Below, in pieces: positions 33,201 through 42,939 of a stretch of 64,000 nt of DNA. The notes beneath the pieces are model-generated. The model ran no database searches and was not told where the DNA came from. It saw nothing but the letters and a program-made list of their open reading frames with translations. The translations under genes and the position numbers were made by a program. Numbering within the stretch: the first letter of the stretch is position 1; every line of letters begins with the position of its first letter. The stretch lies in assembly GCF_954871325.1 (NCBI RefSeq), contig NC_088777.1, forward strand, positions 17,771,366 to 17,835,365, written 5' to 3'. Source of the DNA: Gordionus sp. m RMFG-2023. Lineage: Eukaryota; Nematomorpha; Gordioida; Chordodea; Parachordodidae.

Positions 33201-35845
33201 ATTTTCGGGCGTGAAACAAAATATTGCCTTCGAGTATTTAATGATTTAAAGCATAAAAGTAATACAATATTAATTATCTCTAAAAAATAAAATTTTCTGG
33301 TGAAAATATAATTTAATTGTTTTTTTTTAAAAAAGATTCCGAATCCCCTTAAATATTTTTTTAAAAAAAATTTATTTTTGTTATAAATATCTGAACCAGG
33401 AGGTTCCAGCAACACAAATTTCTGTAGAAAGGGCTTTTTGTGTTATCGTCACTACGAACAAAAAGGAATCTATTTATACTTGAAAATATATAGCTTATAT
33501 GTTCAAATAAATATTTAAAAATGAGTTATTTTGAATCTTATATATTTTTTTTATATATAATTCATAAATGCTTATAATAAAAATAAATTAAAAGATGGTG
33601 TTGCTTCAATAAAAAAAAATTTCTAACCGTAATGAACCTTTATAATTAGCTGAACCGAACGGAACCTTTATATAAATTCCTTCTCAAGCACCGTAACCAA
33701 AACGTAACTATTATAATTTTTTATATACTGAACCGTAACCAAACTGAACCGTTATAAATAACGGTTCGGGTCCCTGCTTAAATGTTGCAATAATTCGGAT
33801 TTTTTGTAAATATATTTTTTAAAACAAAAAAGCCTTAACCTCATCCCTTTTCATTCATTATATTTCTTAATTTTATACTATTTACTTTTTTTAAAAATTC
33901 TCTTATTAAATCCCTTATTTTGGTTTTTTAATTATATGGTGCCAGCCGCAAAAAAGAGCATGGGGATTCGGAATATTTTTTAAATATTTTTTTTAAAAAT
34001 ATTTAAAAAAAAAGATCCCGAATAAAACGTGGGGATTCAAGATCTTGAATCCCCACGTTGGGATTCCGAATCCCACATGATTCCCCAATACGACATATAT
34101 ATTATTAAATAAATCAAAAGAAACTATATTCTAAACCCTGCCTCCTTTCGATTATTCAAACATTTGAATGTTGATGCATAATGCACTAACTAATAAAAAT
34201 TTTAATACTGATATATTGCCTATCATTAATGTTAAGCCCGATTTGATCGATTTTTAAAAAGACCTGAATAATATTATGTAATCATGGAGATTTTATAGAT
34301 GACAGATAGGTTTTTATTTTACCAAATCTCGAGGCTTACTTATTATTTTGCTAAAATCCTAATTTGGCCATTTTTAAGAAATCGAAAGGGGTCGGCCGAA
34401 AAGTGATTGATTTGACAATGACCCTACAAAGAAGTATTAAATAATACTAAGAATTAATACCTATTTTGTTGTTAATAAGCTAAGTTACAATCAGAAATTA
34501 ATAAATAAAATATATCAGAGGGCTAGATCGTATTTTAATTTTTTTATATATACCACCGGGCTGGGCCTAAAATTATTTATAAAAAAATATCCGAACAGGG
34601 CCGGCCATATATATCAAATTAAATATTTTAAATCGCTTTTATTAGCTAAAAATCTATTATAAATATAATATATTTTAAAAAAATCCGGGCCGGGCTAGCC
34701 GTATATTGTAAATTAAATATTTGTAATACCTATTATTAGCTATAAAAATTTATTATAAATAGAACTGTATTTATATTGATATAAAATTTATAAAAATATT
34801 ATTTAAAAATATCCTAAATAAAAAAATATATGTATATTATTTTAAAAATAAAATAAATTAACCAATCACAAAAGAACAATAATATATCAAAAAAAAATAA
34901 CATAAAAAACATTTAAAAAAATAACAAAAAAATTCAATATAAAAAGAAGTCCGAGTCAAAAAAACGACCCAAACTCTGGGTCGGGGTCGCGACGTTTGAA
35001 CAACATAATAATGAGCCCCTCCAAAAAAATAGTAACCTAACTTAATATTCTAAATAATTAATATTAAGTATAAATTATTACCTTTTTTGAAAAATATAGC
35101 CAGGTTTATATATTGAATATATTTTCTATATTTTAATTAGGTTTAAAATAATAAAAAATTAGAGTAAAAAATAAAAAGATAGGTAAATTTAGCACTTAAA
35201 TAAGATAAAATAGGCCATTATGAAGTAATAATTAAATCTTTATAAGCAAATATCGCAAAATTGACAGAGCTGTACCGTCATAAAAATTAAAATTTTTTTA
35301 ATTTAGTTTTTATTTTTTTATATATTGAAAATAAATAAGTTATTATCCACTTTTAGCTTAAAAATATTTAAAAACTGGAGGAAAACAAAACAATTCTAGA
35401 CCAACATTAAAATCCTAAAAACCCCGAAATATTTTATGTTTTTTTAAATATTAAAAAACATTACTGCCATCATAAGGAATAATTTCTTTTTAAATTTGAA
35501 AATTTAATTTAATGTAACTATATAAAAACAAAAATTTATTAAACTTGTAGCGGTAGTGGAACGATATATTTTTTCGCAATGATTGCATTTTTTGTGTGAT
35601 TTATTTGGACTATAATTATAATTTGATTTAATATTGAAACTACTATTAATCGCAGAAGAATTTAAATCCTGTTCTATTAGTGAATCCGAAAAAGGCTCCA
35701 ACTAAAATTATAAATATATTAAAATAAAGGTTATAATTGCATAAAATCGAAATAATATCATAAAGGTTTATGGTTATTGATTTACTTGATTTTCTCTATC
35801 ATCTTGAGTTGACCTTGATGGCGTAGAACTTGAACTTTGTGACAT
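30297..35845 (-). CDS. hAT transposase of hAT-1, intact, five exons, 610 aa
   Basis: Cut-and-paste transposase. Minus-strand exons 35845-35786, 35701-35545, 32038-31215, 31171-30684, 30600-30297; all introns GT-AG, phases 0, 1, 0, 2 agree, total 1,833 nt with no internal stop. Starts MSQSSSSTPSRSTQDDRENQ. BED zinc finger: C59, C62, H78, H83, split by the 3.5-kb intron 2 that contains another transposon. RNase H-like core: Asp184 (TTDIWTS), Asp250 (THDNGSNM), CLAH 279-282, RW 334-335 (DVSTRWNSKY). Dimerisation domain in exon 5: LDWWSCNSERFPYLC and VESERVFS with Glu568. Hermes transposase is 612 aa with catalytic Asp180, Asp248 and Glu572, so size and spacing agree closely. Apparently functional; activity is inference. 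Confidence 0.8.
32088..34093. mobile_element. hAT-2: hAT-derived foldback element in the intron of the hAT-1 transposase
   Basis: Inverted ends begin TCGTATT(T/G)GGG, followed in both arms by TTCGGAATCCCAACG and the self-complementary TCAAGATCTTGAATCC. Arms are about 400 bp (32088-32530, 33740-34093). Inner borders carry a further inverted pair, GCAGGGATCC and GGGTCCCTGC with AACGGTTC repeats (32488 and 33775), which are hAT-like termini. Plus-strand 32915-33080 reads NSVSSERLFF and KIDILLFLSKNLDL, a hAT dimerisation remnant; near 33405 VPATQISVERAF is a piece of a different hAT. No clear target duplication in this AT-rich context. Confidence 0.65.
34505..35010. mobile_element. Short GC-banded hAT-like fragment in the transposase intron
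   Basis: CCGGGCTGGGCC-type blocks separated by AT tracts (34550-34700) resemble 95-480, and the right side (34940-35008) reads AACGACCCAAACTCTGGGTC then GGGGTCGCGACGTTTGAACA, like the outer end of the hAT-1 right arm. Probably a small non-autonomous relative. Left boundary uncertain. Confidence 0.45.
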
Positions 35846-36384
35846 CACACTAAGAAAAGTTTTATATAAAAATAATATTTAAGAAATGATTTAAATTGGA
35901 CAACTTTTATTAATAAAATTTATGTTAATAATATTAAATTATAATTTTAAAAACAAAAAATGAATAAAATAAAAAAATTTAGATTTATACCCCTAAAAAT
36001 AATAAAAAAAAATTTGGAAAGTTAAAAAAAATTTGGAAAGTTAAAAAAAATGATTATTAATCATATCCCTATCCCTAACAATGAAGAAAAGAAAAAATCT
36101 CAACAAATTTGCCGTCTAGCTGGCACCACTAAAAGTAAAATAAAATATCTTTTATAATTTTAGAATTTAAATAGTCACTTCACTTCCATATGGAATTTTT
36201 AAACTAATAAAACAATAAATTTTTTAAATAAGTATTTGCGATTCCGGATGCATTTTTCAATTAAAATATGAATTTTTTTAAATATAATTTAATAATTTAG
36301 GCGAGCTATATTTTTCATAAATGTAGTGTTAAGTCGAGTTTTTTTAAGTCGTACTTTAATTCTGAGCGTTTTCCGTACCTTTGC

Positions 36385-37440
36385 ATGATGGCTAAAGATT
36401 TTTTGTCGCAGCAATACATCCGTTGAGAGCGAGCGTGTCTTCTCAAGAGGGGTGGACACCGTAACAAAGAAAAGAAATCGCATGGCCTCCGAAACACTTA
36501 AACAGTGTTTATGTTTAAATTCATGGGATATCAATATCATGAATAATAAATTTTATACATAATTTTTATATCTATATATATTGTTAAATTAAATTTTTTG
36601 TACATTAATAAATATATATAATTTAAATAAAAATATTTAAACTATAAATGTATCAAATATTTAAGATGTTTTGAGCTTAGTATTCTTATTTCAGGCTGTT
36701 GTTTTTTATGAATACTGTAGAATATTAGTGTTTTAATATTATTTGACTTTAAATTGATAACTAAAATAGTTTTTGATATTAAGATTTAGAATTTTGAACA
36801 CTTGAGAAAAATTACACATTAAAATTGATACTGGGATTAACTTTGAACCATGTTATAAAGCGCTATACTTTTTTTCAGGCGTTAATTATTCACTATTTTA
36901 TTAAGAAGAATATTATGAGAGCAATTTTTCTCATAGATTATATAAAGGTATAGATATCTATTATCGTAATTTCAGGATTAGTCAATATTTTTCTTGCTAA
37001 ATAGGCTTAAAACGAGAGATTTTAAATAATAAATGCAATATAAAAATTATTAAGATATATTTATAATTAATTCTAAAATCTTAATCCTTTAAATTAATAT
37101 TTAGAAATCTACACAATCTAGTTTCCAATATAATTTAAAATGTCACCGATAGAGATTGATATAAAAGATATTGGTGCAGATAATATATACAAAGTTATTT
37201 CTCTGTACAATGGTATGTAATTTCCTTCATGAGATATCGCATAAAATTTATTCTCGAAAAAAAAAACAAGGTATAAATATCATTGTATGATGTGCCAAGT
37301 AACTTTTATCCTAACTAGTAACTTCAAAGATTTAAGAATTTTATTATAAATTAAAATTACAAGAAATATATTAGCATCTCATTTTATCACTTAAAAATAT
37401 TATGTACCTTACTACTCGTATATATAATAACCATTTTTTG
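36385..37440. repeat. Inner part of the hAT-1 right inverted arm, with partial transposase copy
   Basis: Mirror of 29321-30475. On the plus strand 36390-36560 it repeats the end of transposase exon 5 (TSVESERVFSRGVDTVTKKR to MNNKFYT), truncated at its left and altered at the junction. So the element carries its dimerisation signature twice, in opposite orientation. Confidence 0.8.
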
Positions 37441-38870
37441 TCCCTTATCTATGATACATCCTCACTGATGTTTTAATTTAACATGTTTAGGATATATATT
37501 TTTAGCTATTTCCTTTAAAATAATTGAGAAAAGTTCAAAAATAACGATTATGACAATTGTCACCTATCTATGATACATCCTCACTGAATTTTTAATTTAA
37601 CATGTTTAGAATATATATTTTTAGCTATTTCCTTTAAAAAAATTTGAAAAAGTTCAAAAATAACGATTATGACAATTGTCACCTATCTATGATACATCCT
37701 CACTGAATTTTTAATTTAACATGTTTAGAATATATATTTTTAGCTATTTCCTTTAAAAAAATTTGAAAAAGTTCAAAAATAGCGATTATGACAATTGTCA
37801 CCTATATATGATACTTCCTCACTGAATTTTTAATTTAACATGTTTAGAATATATATTTTTAGCTATTTCCTTTAAAAAAATTTAAAAAAATTCAAAAATA
37901 GCGATTATGACAATTGTCACCTATATATGATACATCATCACTGAATTTTTAATTTAACATGTTTAGAATATATATTTTTAGCTATTTCCTTTAAAAAAAT
38001 TTGAAAAAATTCAAAAATAGCGATTATGACAATTGTCACCTATCTATGATACATCCTCACTGAATTTTTAATTTAACATGTTTAGAATATATATTTTTAG
38101 CTATTTCCTTTAAAAAAATTTGAAAAAGTTCAAAAATAGCGATTATGACAATTGTCACCTATATATGATACTTCCTCACTGAATTTTTAATTTAACATGT
38201 TTAGAATATATATTTTTAGCTATTTCCTTTAAAAAAATTTGAAAAAAATTCAAAAATAGCGATTATGACAATTGTCACCTATATATGATACATCATCACT
38301 GAATTTTTAATTTAACATGTTTAGAATATATATTTTTAGCTTTTAGATATTTCCTTTAAAAAAATTTGAAAAAATTCAAAAATAGCGATTATGACAATTG
38401 TCACCTATATATGATACATCCTCACTGAATTTTTAATTTAACATGTTTAGAATATATATTTTTAGCTATTTCCTTTAAAAAAATTGAAAAAAGTTCAAAA
38501 ATAACGATTATGACAATTGTCACCTATCTATGATACATCCTCACTGAATTTTTAATTTAACATGTTTAGAATATATATTTTTAGCTATTTCCTTTAAAAA
38601 AATTTGAAAAAGTTCAAAAATAGCGATTATGACTATTGTCACCTATCTATGATACATCCTCACAAATTTTAAATTTAACATGTTTAGAATATATATTTTT
38701 AGCTATTTGCTTTAAAAATTTGAAAAAAGTTTAAAAATAACGATTATGACAATTGTCACCTATCTATGATACATCCTCACAAATTTTAAATTTATGTTTA
38801 GAATATATATTTTCATCTATTTCATTTAAAAAAGTTCAAAAATAACCATCATAACAAATGGCTCTTTTCT
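37440..38870 (-). repeat. ~119-bp satellite array, right arm of hAT-1
   Basis: About 12 units in inverted orientation relative to 26960-29320, with the same TGACAATTGTCA palindrome. The array is about 0.9 kb shorter than the left one, so copy number has changed since the arms became inverted copies. Confidence 0.9.
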
Positions 38871-38984
38871 ATGGTGCATCTTCACTTAAAAATTTTAAAA
38901 AATAACTATGATGAATAGTTAATCCAGAGCATTATAATTTAAAGAAGCTTTAAGTAACTTTCCCGCCTATAATATTAATATATA

Positions 38985-39690
38985 CTAAATGTTATTTGAC
39001 TTTTGGTCAAAAAAAATGATCTAGATATTGGGTTAAGGGTGAAAAAAAGCAACCCTAACTTTAAGTCGTCTTTAAAAAGAAAGATCCATATTTTGAGTCG
39101 GATTGAATAAAACGACCCGATGTTTGAGTCTGAGTCAGAAAAACGACCCAAACTTTGAGTTGGAGTCGAAAAATACGACCCAAACTTCAAGTTTGAGTCG
39201 AAAAATACGACCCAAACTTCAAGTTTTAGTCGAAAAATACGACCCAAACTTCAAGTTTTAGTCGAAAAATACGACCCAAACTTCAAGTTTTAGTCGAAAA
39301 ATACGACCCAAACTTCAAGTTTTAGTCGAAAAATACGACCCAAACTTCAAGTTTTAGTCGAAAAATACGACCCAAACTTCAAGTTTGAGTCGAAAAATAT
39401 GACCCAAACTTCAAGTTTAAGTCGAAAAATACGACCCAAATTTCAAATTTGAGTCGAAAAATACGACCCAAATTTTGAGTCGGAGTCGTAAAAAACGACC
39501 CATATTTTGGGTCGAGGTCGTTTTTTTCGGCTTGGACTTGGGTCGGAGTCGAAAAAAACGACCCATATTTTGGGTCGAAGTCGTTTATTTCGGCTTGAAC
39601 TCGGGTCGAAGTCGAAAAAAACGACCCAAACATTGAGTCGGAGTCGAATAAAACGACCCGAGCTTTGGGTCGGGGTCGCGACTCGCGGCG
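38985..39690 (-). repeat. 32-bp minisatellite, right arm of hAT-1
   Basis: Inverted counterpart of 26205-26850, with slightly more units. Outer units read AACGACCCATATTTTGGGTC and similar. The long open frames here (e.g. 39379-39711 minus) come from the repeat period and are not genes. Confidence 0.85.
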
Positions 39691-40029
39691 TTTTAACAAC
39701 ACTAGTAGCATGTAAACTCTTTGATAAAATTATATGTAAATTGTTTGATTTTTTTAAAAAAAAAGAATATTGTGTTATGTTTTCGAGTTAAGTAGGTTTG
39801 GTATATAAATTGTTTGAGAAAGTTGTGTATATTTGTTTTTGAATTGAAAATGTGTTATAATAATAATAGTAATTATTATTTTTATTTGTGGTGAAAGGAA
39901 AAAGAATAAAGAAATTAGGGGTAGTGTCCATTTTAAATAATTTGTGTTGTAATTTTTTTTTTTTTAAATCAAGAGGTAAGAAAAAGGAAAATATTAAAAA
40001 AATAAATAAATAAATATATATATTCGGCC

Positions 40030-40716
40030 ATGGAAACCTTCTACATAAAAACGAATCGAAATATGCTACGAATAAATTCATTAGAGATGGCCAATCCTTT
40101 ATCAATGAAATGGCATGATGCCTGGATAGAACAGCAAACTGGAGAGGGAGCTCCATCGTTAATTTCGAATGGTCCTACGTCCTTACAAGGAAGAACCTCT
40201 CAACATGCAAATTTCATGACTGGTCCGGTGCATACGTCCTTGCAAGGAAGAACTTCTCAACATGCAAATTTCATGACTGGTCCGATGGCCATACAAGCGA
40301 GACAGACCGGAATGAGGGGAAATTTGAATTGTTTCAACTGTGGGGGGAGGGGGCACAAGGCCCGGGAGTGCGCTAGCGGATCGAGCAATTTGTGTACCTT
40401 TAATCAGGGAATCCGTTGGGCAGGAGGGCAGCCCCGAAGTGTGTTCGAGGAATCAAGATCGTTTGCAAGAGAAGCGGAGGAGTTTGCGGAAAGGCAAGAG
40501 TTATTCAAATTTCGGAGGGCTGCTGAGATCGAGAAAATGAAGGAAGTCTCAAATGAACGAAATTCGAATTTAGCTGCACAGTTAGAAAAAATGAAAGGAA
40601 TTCCCCATGGAGGAAATTCGAATGTTGCGGTAAATAAAAGTGTTAATGCTAATGGGACTGAAGTTGAAATGAGTGATTCCTTAGAGGATTTACTCATTAA
40701 TACTCAAGTGCCATGA
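40030..40716 (+). pseudogene. LTR-element zinc-knuckle protein (gag-like, fossil)
   Basis: 228-residue frame with a CCHC zinc knuckle (CFNCGGRGHKAREC) after two ~30-residue tandem repeats (SLQGRTSQHANFMTGP), then a charged coiled-coil-like stretch. Gag-like, but placed at the 3' end of the element instead of upstream of the polyprotein; either an extra 3' reading frame or a product of rearrangement. Confidence 0.65.
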
Positions 40717-40859
40717 GTGTTTTTTTTTGTTAATGATGTGAATTTTTTTTAATGATGTGAATTTTTTTTAATGATGTGAATTTTTATAAATTTAGTTATA
40801 TGGATTAGCAATCATTTTTTTAGCATGTACCCTGGAGTTTATCCTTAGAAGGGGGTACA

Positions 40860-41143
40860 TGTTGTAGTAAATAAATAAATATATTGATTTTTGTATTTTT
40901 TTAAAGAAATATATTGATTTTATTGGTATGTTTATATGTGAAAAGAAAGAAAAAATGAGGTCATTGATTTTTTTATATATATTTTTTTTTGGTAGTTCGC
41001 GATAAAAATATATGTAATTTTATATATTCGAGATACATGATATGTTTTTGGAATTGATTAATAAAGAAATTAAAAAATATTTTAATCGCCACAGTTTGAT
41101 TTAAAGAAATAAAATTATAGTATCTAGAAATCAAATCGCTACA
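40860..41143 (+). repeat. LTR, right outer copy
   Basis: Preceded by a purine-rich tract (AGAAGGGGGTACA), the usual position of the polypurine tract, and followed by the 5-bp repeat AAAAT at 41144-41148. Confidence 0.85.
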
Positions 41144-41899
41144 AAAATATAATTAAAAATGTTGATAAAATTAAATCATAAATTAAATAAAAAAAATTAA
41201 AGCACAATACAAACAATGGAATATTATATATCGTAGATTTACAGTATATTGAATTTTATCATATGACAATCAAGTAATTTTTACCTATATAGCGTATTAT
41301 ATATTTTACAGAAAACTATAAAATATTGATAAAGACCAGTGGCGTCGCTGGGGGGGGGGGAAGGCGCAGGGGCTCAAGCCCCCTGAAAAATTTGAATAGC
41401 CCCCTGAAGTAAAAAAAAAATTTTTTAAGTTTCCTTAATATCCCCTTGAACTAAAAATAATTTTTAATTACCCCAAGAACGATTTCTTTTATAATTCTAT
41501 TAAGTAATATATTAATTTTATTATTTAAAAATTAATAAGACTATATAGATATTTATTAAATAATTACTATTTTAATTATTAGATTAGATTAATACGTATA
41601 AATTATATTTTTACTATGTCAGTTTGATCAAGTTCTATATTAAAAATGGAATATCAATACCATGCATAATGTTTAAACATCAATTTAGCATTAAAAATTC
41701 AAATTTAATTGATTTTAATTATTTTAAAACCCTAATTAAATAAATATAATTATTTATTAATTGATAATTATCAAATTTAATATTTTAATTATCCGAGTTC
41801 AAAATCACTATTTAAACTTTAAAATGCATGTGATAAATTCATCTATCAAAAAAATTTTAAAAAACAAAAGATGTGGTGAGTAATTTAATACAGTTTTTT

Positions 41900-42670
41900 A
41901 ATTTCAAACTATACCTTAGATAATGAAAGACGATTAATTGTGGTTCTAAAAGATATAAATTGTGAAAAGAAAAAGGTTAAAAGAAAGACAGGTAAATTAA
42001 TTAATATATAATATAAGATATTTTATTTATAAAATAATAAAAGATAAACCTGAGGGTCAATCTGTAGATATATGTGAGATCCAATGTATAGATATCTCAG
42101 GATTAATTTTTAAAAAATTAAATATCAAATTTTATATAGGCATGGAATCTGATAGCACTAATCCATATAAAGGTATGAGTTGTATTAGAACAAATTATTT
42201 GATGAAATACATTTTAAAATTAATCTTATTTAGATTGTTTGGTTAATGAAGAAAGAAGGCTTATTGATGAGAGGACTAATGTAGGGACAGTAGAAAAGAA
42301 AAAAATGGGTAAATTAATTTATATTTAATATAAAATATTTTATTTATATAATAGAAGTTAAACCTGTCGGTCAATCTGATAATATATGTGTGATCCACTG
42401 TATAGATATCTTAGGATGTATTAATTTTTTAAATATAATTAAATATAAAATTTTATATAGGCATGGAATCTGATAGCAGTAATCCATATATAGGTATGAG
42501 TTGTATTGGAACAAATTACTTTTGATGAAATACATTTTAAAATTAATCTTATTTAGATTGTTTGGTTAATGAAGAAAGAAGGCTTATTGATGAGAGGACT
42601 AATGTAGGGACAGTAGAAAAGAAAAAAATAGGTAAATTAATTTATATTTAATATAAGATATATTTATAAA
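41900..42670 (+). repeat. ~300-bp direct repeats inside hAT-3
   Basis: Two to three copies of a unit containing GGCATGGAATCTGATAGCA, CATATATAGGTATGAGTTGT and GGACTAATGTAGGGACAGTA, just upstream of the transposase coding region. Position suggests duplicated leader or N-terminal exon sequence. Confidence 0.75.
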
Positions 42671-42939
42671 ATAATAAAAGCTTTACACATGGCTCAACTA
42701 AAAGTGACAACCATACAAGTATTTTTTCATTATAACAATATTTTTCTTCAAATATATAATATTTGCCATAATTTTCATAAAAAAAATATTATTTTAATTT
42801 ATATATTAATATTTGTCACTTTTTTAGAAGAACTTATACAAATATTATTTTTATTTTAACAATATTTTTCTTCGAATATATATTTGTCATAATTTAAAAG
42901 CAATATTCTAATTCATATATTAATATTTTTACTTTTTCA

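Larger units (their letters stand above)
26193..39704. mobile_element. hAT-1: 13.5-kb hAT transposon with satellite arms
   Basis: Ends TAGTGTTGTTAATCGG and (inverted) TAGTGTTGTTAAAACG, flanked by a perfect 8-bp duplication GTAGCATG (26185-26192, 39705-39712). Both are hAT hallmarks. Two giant inverted arms, 26193-~30475 and ~36385-39704, each contain the same blocks in mirror order: 32-bp minisatellite, a transition, ~119-bp satellite array, ~1.1 kb of single-copy sequence and the last part of the transposase coding region. Between the arms lies the transposase gene (minus strand, 35845-30297). Another element sits in its second intron. It lies inside the LTR element, so it is younger than that insertion. 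Gene and ends both look intact, so it could be autonomous. Confidence 0.85.
23258..41143 (+). mobile_element. Ty3/gypsy-type LTR element, rearranged fossil
   Basis: Outer LTRs of ~285 bp (23258-23542 and 40860-41143) run TG...CA and are nearly identical, so the insertion is young. The 5-bp direct repeat AAAAT flanks it, and the empty site is preserved in X copy 2 near 53965. Parts on the plus strand: an RNase H-integrase region (24093-25436) and a zinc-knuckle protein (40030-40716) next to the right LTR. A third LTR lies inverted at 23605-23888 with adjoining internal sequence, so the left part is rearranged. A 13.5-kb hAT is inserted at 26193. The element is broken, lacking large parts and with a few interruptions. 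Confidence 0.8.

Noticed and set aside
32484-33777. Inner GCAGGGAYCC ends considered as a separate element with target duplication
   Set aside because: The flanking octamers CATTTAAG and CTTAAATG are inverse, not direct, copies; they belong to the longer inverted arms of hAT-2, so independent insertion is not shown.
40030-40716. Zinc-knuckle protein considered as a host CNBP-like gene
   Set aside because: It lies between the hAT-1 insertion and the right LTR, inside the LTR element; gag-like fossil is simpler.
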